In this document: piece by piece, positions 1 to 7,046 of the stretch | Layout: every line of letters starts with the position of its first letter | Position numbering within the stretch: the stretch's first letter is position 1 | Origin: Flavobacteriaceae bacterium | Lineage (GTDB): Bacteria; Bacteroidota; Bacteroidia; Flavobacteriales; Flavobacteriaceae | Length of the DNA stretch: 13,508 nt | Assembly (NCBI GenBank): GCA_013042255.1 | Contig: JABDQK010000214.1 | Span: forward strand, 1-13,508 | Reading direction: 5' to 3' | Notes under the pieces: model-generated | What the model was told of the DNA's origin: nothing | Seen by the model: only the letters and a program-made list of their open reading frames with translations | The model's database searches: none | Translations under genes and position numbers: made by a program

Positions 1-613
1 ACAAGCCATAGATGTTCTACGCGAATGGGATTTTAAAACAGATAAGGAATCGGTAGCCATGACCCTAGCCCACTTTTACGGTACACAATTCGGCAGAAAC
101 GGGTTTCGTCCTCAAAAGATGAGCGATATGGAAGCGATGACATATTTTGGTTCGAAATCTCCAATGGAGGAGAGACTGAAGATATTTAAAGGTGTAATTA
201 TGGAATTGGAAGAGGATTTCGGCACCTGGAACTTGCCCTGGGGGGAAGTCAACCGCTATCAGCGTTTAAACGGGGACATCTTCCAGCCTTTTGAGGATGC
301 TAAACCCAGCATTCCTATTGGATATGCTTCGGGTCGGTGGGGTGCCCTTGCGGCCTATGGTGCTCGCTATGACAACAACACCAAAAAGATCTACGGGACC
401 CGGGGCAACAGTTTTGTTGCTGTGGTGGAATTCGGGGATAAAGTAAAAGCCAAGAGTATTTTGGCCGGAGGTCAGAGCGGTGACCCTTCCTCCCCGCATT
501 TTGACGATCAGGCACAGATGTATGCTGATACGGAGTTTAAGGACGTACTATTTTATAAAGAGGAGGTATTAGAGAAAGCCGAGGAGACCTATAATCCGGG
601 AAAACGAAAGTGA
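1..613 (+). CDS. Penicillin acylase family protein, C-terminal part (5'-truncated by window)
   Basis: The reading frame is open from the left edge (first full codon at base 2) and gives 203 residues, so the start lies outside the window. The first ATG seen, at 59, is internal: codons before it encode acylase-like sequence (LREWDF). Visible motifs match the C-terminal part of the Ntn-hydrolase beta chain in penicillin/acyl-homoserine-lactone acylases: NLPWGEVNRYQR, then GNSFVAVVEFGD, then GGQSGDPSSPHFDDQ, and a closing YNPG. By family knowledge such enzymes hydrolyse amide bonds of N-acyl substrates, usually in the periplasm after autocleavage at an internal Ser. The signal peptide, cleavage Ser and substrate-specificity residues are outside the window, so penicillin, AHL and aculeacin-type substrates cannot be told apart. 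The gene ends only 3 nt from the convergent secreted-protein gene and has no visible link to the Rnf operon. Confidence 0.86.
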   Translation, partial: QAIDVLREWDFKTDKESVAMTLAHFYGTQFGRNGFRPQKMSDMEAMTYFGSKSPMEERLKIFKGVIMELEEDFGTWNLPWGEVNRYQRLNGDIFQPFEDAKPSIPIGYASGRWGALAAYGARYDNNTKKIYGTRGNSFVAVVEFGDKVKAKSILAGGQSGDPSSPHFDDQAQMYADTEFKDVLFYKEEVLEKAEETYNPGKRK

Positions 614-616
614 AAA

Positions 617-1264
617 TTAATCCTGGACAATGATAAGGGATGCTTTAGAACCGGTAGACAACAACCATTTATTGGAATATATCAGTTTTCCTGCCTCGTC
701 ATAAACATCAACCTGGGCAGTATTTGGCCCGGAAGTACCCTGATTCAGGGCTTCAAAGTCGAGGCGGTTAAACCCTTTATCAAGTGTAAGATTGACACCC
801 TTAAAACTCCCTGTTAAAAGGATATTGGGATCTATGACTTCTCCATTCGCATAAATCTTCACCCTGTCTCCGTCTACGTATTCGTGATCGCGGCATACGA
901 TTCCCACAAATTTTGAAGAAGTTTTAACGTCCCCCAAATACATATCTCCGTAATGCTCTTTTCCCTTGCCCTTTTCACGTTCCCCTACTTTAGGATCGAT
1001 ATCCATGTCGAATCCTGCCTGTCTCAATTCCCTGTCGGGTAACATTTGGACATTATTTGACATAAGCGAATCGCGGAGGTTCGGAGTTTTACCCATATCA
1101 ATTATAGAGGGCATCCTAAGGGAATTATTCTGGGTAGGTTTTGCCTTTATTTCAAGATTTGGCTTTGGTCCGATTTTCAATGGCTGGGTTTTGGGCACAT
1201 CGGTTTGTGATATACCGACACCTGTAATCCCCAGTATCATCAATAGTGAAAAAACGGCTTTCAT
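617..1264 (-). CDS. Secreted protein of unknown function with beta-rich C-terminal domain
   Basis: I do not recognise this gene by name. The start at 1264 gives 215 residues beginning with a textbook signal peptide (MKAVFSLLMILGITGVGISQ, probable cleavage near residue 20), preceded on its strand by purine-rich AAGAAAG. The frame stays open to an ATG at 1402, but that would put 46 residues before the signal sequence, so I reject it. After the signal comes a Pro/Lys-rich low-complexity linker (about 21-60), a charged segment (about 75-108, GEREKGKGKEHYGD) and a compact domain (about 110-215) with alternating beta-strand character, DHEYVDGDRVKIYANG, a LDKGFNRLDFEALNQG turn, and SGPNTAQVDVYDE. 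That Asp/Gly-rich strand pattern ending in 'GPNTA' resembles a C-terminal domain I associate with Bacteroidota secreted proteins; this is a resemblance, not a family assignment. Location is probably periplasmic or surface. It is transcribed away from the rnf operon. Confidence 0.7.
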   Translation of the reverse strand: MKAVFSLLMILGITGVGISQTDVPKTQPLKIGPKPNLEIKAKPTQNNSLRMPSIIDMGKTPNLRDSLMSNNVQMLPDRELRQAGFDMDIDPKVGEREKGKGKEHYGDMYLGDVKTSSKFVGIVCRDHEYVDGDRVKIYANGEVIDPNILLTGSFKGVNLTLDKGFNRLDFEALNQGTSGPNTAQVDVYDEAGKLIYSNKWLLSTGSKASLIIVQD

Positions 1265-1567
1265 AGCTTTCTTATGAGCTATAAAGGTAACAATTACCCT
1301 GCCAGAAGGGTATAAATCCCTGTTAAAATCGATCAAAGTAGCACCTAAATAAAAGAAGAATAGAAAATTAGTATAGATTAGGAACAGCCTGACATACAGC
1401 ATATCTCACCTTAAAACATTTGCATTTTATATCTCATATTAACATTAAATACCACGGGAAAGAATTTCCGAACGCTGACATATATCATATTATGGATTAT
1501 ACATAAGTGGTAGTTTTAATCCATTAATTATCCGGATTGATATTAATGTGGGGTTAAGAATAGTGTC
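1265..1567. other. Divergent intergenic region between secreted protein and rseC-rnf operon
   Basis: These 303 bases separate two divergent genes and should hold both promoters. I see no credible small ORF of its own. The sequence is AT-rich with several dyads: CGGGAA/TTTCCG at 1455-1470 (4-nt loop, one G:T pair), an 8-bp inverted repeat at 1492-1499/1517-1524, and the palindrome ATCCGGAT at 1530-1537. No clean Bacteroidota -33/-7 promoter (TTG...TAnnTTTG) was found. The nearest match, TAGTTTTA at 1511-1518, lacks the final G and a paired TTG. Confidence 0.5.
1492..1524. promoter_or_regulatory. 8-bp inverted repeat upstream of rseC (possible operator or leader hairpin)
   Basis: ATGGATTA at 1492-1499 is perfectly complementary in inverse orientation to TAATCCAT at 1517-1524, with a 17-nt spacer. 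It lies 44 bp before the rseC start, where an operator or 5'-UTR structure would affect the whole rnf operon. No T-run follows, so it is not an intrinsic terminator. Function is inferred from position only; an AT-rich 8-bp dyad can occur by chance. Confidence 0.3.
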
Positions 1568-1996
1568 ATGGATTTACAGGAACAGGGATCTAAGGTCTTC
1601 GTACACTCTGGAAAAGTCTCTAAAATTCATGGGAAATCCATCATGGTTTCCCTGGATAAGAACATCCAGTGTGAAACCTGCAGTGTTAAAGGGGCATGTG
1701 GGGTAAGTAATTCAGAGACCAAAGAAATAGAAATCCCGAATACAGACGGATCTTTCAAAATTAATGAGCCTGTTAAAGTCACTCTAAAAAAGAGTTTGGG
1801 ACAAACGGCCGTATTTTGGGCATATATTTTTCCTTTTCTTCTTATGCTGCTGACCTTAATTACCGCTTCTGCGGTTTTCACCGAATGGATTGCGGGCTTG
1901 TTATCCCTCTTTGTCCTTGTACCTTATTACGCAAGCGTTTATGCCTTTAGGAATTACTTCCGGAAAACCTTCAGAATTTCAGTTCTGAGAATTTGA
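1568..1996 (+). CDS. rseC: RseC/MucC family positive regulator, Rnf-associated
   Basis: The 142-residue protein has the RseC/MucC layout: an N-terminal cytosolic domain with a short beta-strand region (GKVSKIHGKSIMVSL) and a cysteine cluster C35-x2-C38-x5-C44 (CETCSVKGACG), then two membrane helices at about 79-101 and 106-128 and a basic C-terminus. In Escherichia coli, RseC modulates sigma-E signalling and, with the RsxABCDGE complex (the Rnf homologue), helps reduce the SoxR [2Fe-2S] regulator. In Bacteroidota, RseC typically heads the rnf operon, as here, suggesting a role in assembly or redox function of Rnf. Its stop (TGA, 1994-1996) overlaps a possible TTG start of rnfB, so the two are translationally coupled or nearly so. 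No soxR or rpoE/rseAB gene is visible. The cysteine count allows an Fe-S cluster only with a fourth ligand from elsewhere. Confidence 0.88.
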   Translation: MDLQEQGSKVFVHSGKVSKIHGKSIMVSLDKNIQCETCSVKGACGVSNSETKEIEIPNTDGSFKINEPVKVTLKKSLGQTAVFWAYIFPFLLMLLTLITASAVFTEWIAGLLSLFVLVPYYASVYAFRNYFRKTFRISVLRI

Positions 1997-2001
1997 ACAC
2001 T

Positions 2002-2892
2002 ATGACCGAATCTATTTTAAACAGCGCAATTTTGTTAACCCTTCTGGGGATAGTTTCTGCATTGATTCTGTACGTTGTTTCAAAAAAGTTTTATGTATAT
2101 GAGAACCCTTTAATCTCAGAAGTTGAAGACCTTTTGCCCGCTGCAAATTGTGCGGGATGTGGTTTTCCGGGATGCAGATCTTTTGCTGAAAAACTGGTGA
2201 ATACGGATGATATTTCTGATCTGTTCTGTCCTGTTGGCGGAAATGAGGTGATGAAGTTGGTCTCAGATGCACTCGGGAAAGAGGTTGCAGAAAAAGACCC
2301 TACTGTAGCCGTAGTACGCTGCCAGGGAAGCTGTGATGTGAGGCCAAAGACCACAGAGTATCAGGGACCAAGGTCTTGTGCCATTTCGGCTTTGATCTAC
2401 AGTGGCGAAACCGATTGTCAGTACGGTTGCCTTGGAGACGGAGATTGTGTTGTAGCCTGCAAGTTTGATGCGATGTACATGGATGAAACCACCGGGCTGC
2501 CTGTGGTAATTACGGACAAATGTACCTCCTGCGGAATGTGTGTCGATGCCTGCCCAAGGGATATCATCGAGATGAGGCCAAAACATAAAAGGGATTTAAA
2601 AATATTTGTCGGCTGCCTCAATGAGGAGAAAGGCGGTATTGCCAAAAGAGCCTGTTCTGTGGCGTGTATAGGCTGTTCAAAATGTCTGGATGTATGTCCT
2701 AAAGAAGCGATTGTTATCGAGAATAACCTGGCATATATAGATCCAGCCTACTGTACTTTATGTAGGAAATGTGTACCTGTATGCCCAACCCATTCCATTA
2801 TTGAAACCAATTTCCCGCCGAGGAAAGAAAAAAAAGCAGAGGCAAAAGCAACAGCGAAGGTTGAATCCATAAAGCCACAAAATGATGCTTAA
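2002..2892 (+). CDS. rnfB: Rnf complex subunit B, Fe-S-rich ferredoxin-interacting electron transfer protein
   Basis: RnfB takes electrons from reduced ferredoxin at the cytoplasmic face. I chose ATG 2002 (296 aa); an in-frame TTG at 1993 overlapping the rseC stop would add MNT. Numbering here is from the TTG. A membrane anchor (about 9-31) is followed by the RnfB-type cluster motif C53-x2-C56-x4-C61-x17-C79 (CAGCGFPGC), then a region with C110-x3-C114, C129, C142-x3-C146-x5-C152-x3-C156 (YGCLGDGDC). Next come ferredoxin repeats C177-x2-C-x2-C-x3-C187, C221-C235 (IGCSKCLDVCP) and C254-C264. The total is 25 cysteines, enough for about six [4Fe-4S] clusters, as in long RnfB of Acetobacterium/Bacteroidota type. 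The roughly 190-aa E. coli RsxB is shorter and carries fewer clusters. The C-terminal 20 residues are Lys/Ala-rich. The gene overlaps rnfC by 11 nt. Confidence 0.95.
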   Translation: MTESILNSAILLTLLGIVSALILYVVSKKFYVYENPLISEVEDLLPAANCAGCGFPGCRSFAEKLVNTDDISDLFCPVGGNEVMKLVSDALGKEVAEKDPTVAVVRCQGSCDVRPKTTEYQGPRSCAISALIYSGETDCQYGCLGDGDCVVACKFDAMYMDETTGLPVVITDKCTSCGMCVDACPRDIIEMRPKHKRDLKIFVGCLNEEKGGIAKRACSVACIGCSKCLDVCPKEAIVIENNLAYIDPAYCTLCRKCVPVCPTHSIIETNFPPRKEKKAEAKATAKVESIKPQNDA

Positions 2893-4210
2893 GACTTTTC
2901 CGAAAGGCGGGATTCATCCCTCAGAGAACAAGATAACATCTGCTAAACCTATTAAAAGACTCCCTCTGCCCAAAGTGGTCTACGTTCCGATATCGCAACA
3001 CATAGGGATACCCGCGGAAATTGTGGTAGATCGAAAAGACAAGGTTGAAATCGGGCAGGTTATTGCCAAGTCGGGTGGGTATGTATCCTCAAATATTCAT
3101 TCCCCCGTGGCAGGAACCGTAACCAAACTGGACAAGATTGTCGATACACGTGGTTATAAGAAACAGTGTATTGTTATCAGATCTGATGTAAAAAATGAAT
3201 CTAATTTCCAGGAAAATGAATATCCCCTCAAAGAAGAGATCAGTCTGCAACAAGAGGAAATCCTTAAACGTATTTCGGAATATGGAATTGTTGGCCTGGG
3301 TGGTGCCACATTTCCATCGCATGTAAAATTACAGGTAAAAAAAGACAAATTACTCGACTGTCTCATTGTGAACGGGGTTGAGTGCGAACCATTTCTAACG
3401 GCAGACCATCGCCTTATGCTGGAAAAGGGTAAAGAGATTCTGGTGGGAATCCGGATTCTGATGTACGCACTGCAAATAGACAGGGCAATTATCGGGATAG
3501 AAAACAATAAGAAAGACGCAATCGACCTTTTCAGAAGTTTAACCTCCGGAGCGTCTGGTATCCAGATTGCCGCTTTACAGGTTAAATATCCCCAGGGTGG
3601 CGAAAAGCAACTGATCAGGGCACTGTTAAAGAGGGAAGTTCCTAAAAATGGATTACCAATGGATGTGGGGGTGGTGGTCCATAATGTAGGTACCGTATTT
3701 GCTATCTATCAGGCCATTCAACACAACAGACCGTTGATGGAAAGAGTGGTTACCGTAACGGGAAAAAAACTAAATGACCCATCGAACTTCTGGGTAAAAA
3801 TAGGAACTCCTGTTAAAGACCTCCTTGATGCCGTTGGGGGTGTGCCTGAGGATACCCGGAAAATCGTAAGCGGTGGCCCCATGATGGGTAAGGCCCTTAA
3901 AAATACTGATGTTCCGGTTACCAAGGGGACATCCGGGATTCTCGTCATATCAGAGGACGAGGCCAGCAGGGGAGAACCCAAGAATTGCATCCGGTGTGGG
4001 GAATGCGTGGATGTTTGTCCCATGGGTCTGGAACCTCACCTACTGATGAACCTTTCTGAAAAGGGAATGTATGAGAAAGCTATAGAAGAAGATATTCTTA
4101 CCTGTATCGAATGTGGCTCTTGTAGCTATGTCTGCCCCTCTCATCGCCCGCTTCTGGATTATATACGCTTTGGAAAATCAATAGGAAAGCAACTCGAATC
4201 GAATAAATAA
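2882..4210 (+). CDS. rnfC: Rnf complex subunit C, NADH-binding
   Basis: RnfC is the peripheral NAD(H)/FMN-binding subunit. The 442-residue protein begins with the RnfC N-terminal domain (FPKGGIHP, then a lipoyl-like segment around 55-85, HSPVAGTV). It continues with the glycine-rich nucleotide-binding motif GLGGATFPSHVK (138-149) and VNGVECEPFLTADHRLMLE (163-181), as in the NuoF-like fold of the family. SGGPMMGKAL sits at about 330-339. Two ferredoxin-type [4Fe-4S] motifs follow: C369-x2-C372-x2-C375-x3-C379-P and C408-x2-C411-x2-C414-x3-C418-P. The protein is short, lacking the long Ala/Lys-rich tail of E. coli RsxC (about 740 aa), which is usual outside gammaproteobacteria. ATG 2882 is followed directly by a second ATG at 2885; either may be used. 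Its start overlaps rnfB by 11 nt, implying translational coupling. Confidence 0.95.
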   Translation: MMLKTFPKGGIHPSENKITSAKPIKRLPLPKVVYVPISQHIGIPAEIVVDRKDKVEIGQVIAKSGGYVSSNIHSPVAGTVTKLDKIVDTRGYKKQCIVIRSDVKNESNFQENEYPLKEEISLQQEEILKRISEYGIVGLGGATFPSHVKLQVKKDKLLDCLIVNGVECEPFLTADHRLMLEKGKEILVGIRILMYALQIDRAIIGIENNKKDAIDLFRSLTSGASGIQIAALQVKYPQGGEKQLIRALLKREVPKNGLPMDVGVVVHNVGTVFAIYQAIQHNRPLMERVVTVTGKKLNDPSNFWVKIGTPVKDLLDAVGGVPEDTRKIVSGGPMMGKALKNTDVPVTKGTSGILVISEDEASRGEPKNCIRCGECVDVCPMGLEPHLLMNLSEKGMYEKAIEEDILTCIECGSCSYVCPSHRPLLDYIRFGKSIGKQLESNK

Positions 4211-4215
4211 AAGGC

Positions 4216-5226
4216 ATGAGTGACCAGACTATAATAGTTTCCTCCTCACCCCACGTACATTCGGAAAGAACCTCCGAAAAACTAATGTACGATGTGGTTA
4301 TTGCTCTGCTTCCTGTCTTTCTCGTCTCGCTTTATGTTTTTGGTATCAATGCCCTGATAGCTACGTTTACGGCCATCATTTCCTGCCTCCTTTTTGAGTA
4401 TCTCATTCAGAAATTTCTATTGAAAACCAAAACAACTATCACAGATGGCTCTGCATTAATTACCGGTATACTCCTCGCCTTTAATTTGCCCGCAGGAATT
4501 CCGGTATGGATGATTGTGGTGGGCAGTCTGGTAGCTATCGGAATAGGTAAACTATCATTCGGGGGCCTTGGATTCAATATTTTCAACCCCGCTCTTGTGG
4601 GAAGGGTATTTCTACTGGTTTCATTTCCCGTACAAATGACCTTATGGCCCGTTCCAATTGAGAATAATACTACGCTTGTGGATGCCGTTACAGGGGCAAC
4701 AACCCTCGGACTTATAAAAGAAGGAGTACAGTTTGGACAGTCCATGAGCGAGATCAGCACCCAGATTCCTTCAACTGCGGATATGTTTATGGGATTAACT
4801 TCGGGATCAATTGGCGAAATGTCGGCCCTGGCATTACTCATCGGAGGTATTTTTTTAATAGGAAGGAAAGTAATTTCCTGGCATATTCCGGTTACCGTTT
4901 TGGCTACTATGGCGGTTGTGACAGGTGTATTCTGGATGGCGGATCCTGAATATTATGCCAATCCGCTTATTCATGTGCTTTCGGGTGGTGCTATTCTGGG
5001 GGCATTTTATATGGCAACCGACCTGGTAACCAGTCCGGTAACAAAAAAAGGGATGGTCATTTTTGCCATCGGAATCGGTGTTATTACAGTAGTAATCAGA
5101 TTATTTGGGTCTTATCCTGAAGGCATCTCTTTTGCTATCCTGATCATGAACGCATTTGTACCTCTTATCAATCGCTATTTCAAACCCAGAAGGTTTGGCT
5201 CAAGAATCAAAGCTAAAATTGTGTAA
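4216..5226 (+). CDS. rnfD: Rnf complex subunit D, flavinylated membrane subunit
   Basis: RnfD (NqrB/RnfD family) is the large membrane subunit that carries covalent FMN and is thought to form part of the ion path. The 336-residue product is strongly hydrophobic, with about ten predicted membrane helices. The flavinylation motif Dxx(s/t)gAT is perfect: D156-A-V-T-G-A-T162, making T162 the expected FMN-linked threonine (modified by the ApbE flavin transferase, whose gene is not in this window). Family landmarks include SFGGLGFNIFNPALVGR (114-130), ITDGSALITGILLAFNLP and the late segment GAILGAFYMATDLVTSP. AAAAGG lies just upstream of ATG 4216, 5 nt after the rnfC stop. Similarity to NqrB is expected, but neighbouring rnfB and rnfC, and the absence of nqrA and nqrF, identify the complex as Rnf. 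Confidence 0.95.
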   Translation: MSDQTIIVSSSPHVHSERTSEKLMYDVVIALLPVFLVSLYVFGINALIATFTAIISCLLFEYLIQKFLLKTKTTITDGSALITGILLAFNLPAGIPVWMIVVGSLVAIGIGKLSFGGLGFNIFNPALVGRVFLLVSFPVQMTLWPVPIENNTTLVDAVTGATTLGLIKEGVQFGQSMSEISTQIPSTADMFMGLTSGSIGEMSALALLIGGIFLIGRKVISWHIPVTVLATMAVVTGVFWMADPEYYANPLIHVLSGGAILGAFYMATDLVTSPVTKKGMVIFAIGIGVITVVIRLFGSYPEGISFAILIMNAFVPLINRYFKPRRFGSRIKAKIV

Positions 5227-5228
5227 CT

Positions 5229-5825
5229 GTGAAAAAGAAGGAATCGACATTATTCAATATGGTGGTAGTTCTTCTTATCATCACCCTGGTAGCGGGTTTT
5301 TCTCTTGGCTATGTAAATGACCTTACCCTGGAACCGAAAGCCAGGGCCCGCCTGGCGAGGGTAGAGAAGGCGCTTGGTGCAGTCCTTCCTCAGTTTAACA
5401 ATAAGCCTGTGGTGGAGGTGATACGCTTGAAGCAGAAGGAGCTAAGAGACAGTACCTCTATCTACCCTGCCTATATGGATAGCACATTTGTGGGAGCAGC
5501 CGTTACCGGCTATTCTGAGAAAGGGTATAGTGGAATTGTAAGGTTGATGGTAGGTTTTAGTCCGGACGGACATATAAGAGACATTGTGGTTTTGGAACAG
5601 AAAGAGACACCCGGTCTTGGTACAAAAATGAAAGGAGAGAAATTCCTGCGGCAATTCAGGGATAAGAACCCGGAGACCTTTGACCTGAAGGTGAAAAAGG
5701 ATGGTGGAGACGTTGATGCGCTGGCCGGAGCAACCATTAGTACCCGGGCTTTTTCCGAAGCAGCGCAACAGGCATTTGACAGCTTTTTAACCAATAAAAA
5801 TTCAATTACCAACTCTAAGCGGTAG
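5229..5825 (+). CDS. rnfG: Rnf complex subunit G, FMN-binding periplasmic subunit
   Basis: RnfG (NqrC/RnfG family) is anchored by one N-terminal helix (about 9-28) and carries a second covalent FMN on its extracytoplasmic FMN-binding domain. The 198-residue sequence shows the domain's [18 protein letters not shown] (126-143) and the flavinylation site D163-A-L-A-G-A-T169-I-S-T, with T169 the expected acceptor. The position before G is Ala, where Ser or Thr is usual, but the essential Asp, Ala and Thr remain. The start is GTG at 5229, only 2 nt after the rnfD stop, with no clear Shine-Dalgarno sequence, so translation probably depends on coupling to rnfD. A downstream ATG in this frame would delete the membrane anchor. 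Confidence 0.93.
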   Translation: MKKKESTLFNMVVVLLIITLVAGFSLGYVNDLTLEPKARARLARVEKALGAVLPQFNNKPVVEVIRLKQKELRDSTSIYPAYMDSTFVGAAVTGYSEKGYSGIVRLMVGFSPDGHIRDIVVLEQKETPGLGTKMKGEKFLRQFRDKNPETFDLKVKKDGGDVDALAGATISTRAFSEAAQQAFDSFLTNKNSITNSKR

Positions 5826-5829
5826 AAGG

Positions 5830-6435
5830 ATGGCTAAACCAATAGACCAGAAGCAAAATTTTTTAAAAGGCCTTATAAAGGAGAATCCGGTTTTTGTAAT
5901 GCTACTTGGGATGTGTCCTACGCTTGGCGTTACATCATCAGCTTTTAATGGTCTGGGAATGGGTGTGGCTACCCTTTTTGTTTTACTGATGTCTAATATC
6001 GTTGTATCGCTTATAAAATCCCAAATCCCTAATAAGGTCAGGATTCCTGCCTTCATTGTTATAATAGCTTCTTTTGTTACCGTGGTGGAAATGGTTCTGG
6101 AAGCCTATATTCCTTTTTTATATGAGCAATTAGGGATTTTTATACCACTAATTGTGGTCAACTGTCTGATCCTTGGCAGGGCGGAGGCCTTTGCCTCGAA
6201 AAACGACCTTGCTTCGTCTGTGGTCGATGCGGTCGGAATGGGGTTGGGATTTGTTATTGCCCTCACGGTTTTAGGGGCAACCCGGGAAATCCTTGGAAAT
6301 GGAAGTCTGTTTGAATTCAGATTTGTCTCTGAGGAAGCCAACACATTGATTCTTTTTATACTTCCACCGGGAGCATTTATAGCCCTGGCCTATCTCGCCA
6401 TTCTGTTTAACAGACTAACCCAAAAAGTAGCTTAA
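5830..6435 (+). CDS. rnfE: Rnf complex subunit E, membrane subunit
   Basis: RnfE (NqrD/RnfE family) is a six-helix integral membrane protein that pairs with RnfA in an inverted arrangement. The 201-residue product carries the two family half-motifs: [21 protein letters not shown] (C29) in the first helix region and [18 protein letters not shown] (C112) midway. In the related NqrDE pair, four such cysteines, two per subunit, hold an intramembrane [2Fe-2S] cluster, and the same is expected here with C25 and C113 of RnfA. GAAGG-like purines directly precede ATG 5830, which lies 4 nt after the rnfG stop. The gene stops 1 nt before rnfA. Confidence 0.95.
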   Translation: MAKPIDQKQNFLKGLIKENPVFVMLLGMCPTLGVTSSAFNGLGMGVATLFVLLMSNIVVSLIKSQIPNKVRIPAFIVIIASFVTVVEMVLEAYIPFLYEQLGIFIPLIVVNCLILGRAEAFASKNDLASSVVDAVGMGLGFVIALTVLGATREILGNGSLFEFRFVSEEANTLILFILPPGAFIALAYLAILFNRLTQKVA

Positions 6436-6436
6436 A

Positions 6437-7012
6437 ATGGAATATTTTGTTATCCTTATTGGTGCTGTTTTTGTAAACAATATCGTCTTATCTCAATTTC
6501 TTGGGATTTGCCCTTTTCTGGGTGTTTCCAATAAAATATCCACCTCTGTGGGTATGTCAGGGGCGGTCATGTTTGTGATGACCATTGCCACCACAGTTAC
6601 TTATCTCTTACATCAATATGTCCTTGTGCCCTTTGAACTGGATTATCTGAGGACCATTACTTTTATCCTGGTTATTGCGGCACTTGTACAAATGGTAGAG
6701 ATCATTTTAAAAAAAGTAAGTCCACCCTTATATCAGGCCTTAGGAGTATTTCTACCTTTGATCACCACCAATTGCGCCGTTCTGGGTGTAGCCATCCTGG
6801 CTCTGGGAATGGAGGATAGTACTTTGTTAAAAGCGGTATTTTTTGCTTTTTCAAGTGCGATAGGATTTGGACTGGCCCTGATTGTTTTTGCGAGTATACG
6901 GGAGTTTTTAGAGTTGGCCGATATACCTGAAGGGATGAAGGGCGTTCCCATCAATCTGTTGGTAGCCGGATTACTGTCTCTGGCGTTTCTGGGTTTTGCC
7001 GGACTGGTTTAA
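6437..7012 (+). CDS. rnfA: Rnf complex subunit A, membrane subunit
   Basis: RnfA (NqrE/RnfA family) has about six membrane helices and is the partner of RnfE. The 191-residue protein opens with the diagnostic VNNIVLSQFLGICPFLGVS (C25) and has LPLITTNCAVLGVAILAL (C113) at mid-length. These cysteines match the intramembrane [2Fe-2S] ligands known from the Nqr/Rnf family. The length is typical (about 190 aa). The start follows the rnfE stop by a single base, so the pair is probably translated together in equal amounts. It is the last gene of the operon. It converges on korB across a 34-bp gap with no clear hairpin plus T-run, so readthrough between the two opposed operons is possible. Confidence 0.96.
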   Translation: MEYFVILIGAVFVNNIVLSQFLGICPFLGVSNKISTSVGMSGAVMFVMTIATTVTYLLHQYVLVPFELDYLRTITFILVIAALVQMVEIILKKVSPPLYQALGVFLPLITTNCAVLGVAILALGMEDSTLLKAVFFAFSSAIGFGLALIVFASIREFLELADIPEGMKGVPINLLVAGLLSLAFLGFAGLV

Positions 7013-7046
7013 AATAATTACTGGTTTCCAGATCAATTTCGCGTTA

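Noticed and set aside
1265..1402. 46-residue N-terminal extension of the secreted-protein ORF up to ATG 1402
   Set aside because: It would bury a clear signal peptide beginning at 1264 and encodes an unlikely hydrophobic plus basic leader.
1475..1503. E. coli-like promoter CTGACA-17-TATACA before rseC
   Set aside because: The spacing is good, but Bacteroidota primary sigma factors use a different consensus, and AT-rich DNA gives such matches often.
4216..7012. Na+-translocating NADH:quinone oxidoreductase (Nqr) instead of Rnf
   Set aside because: NqrBCDE resemble RnfDGEA, but the operon has rnfB and rnfC and lacks nqrA and nqrF, so it is Rnf.
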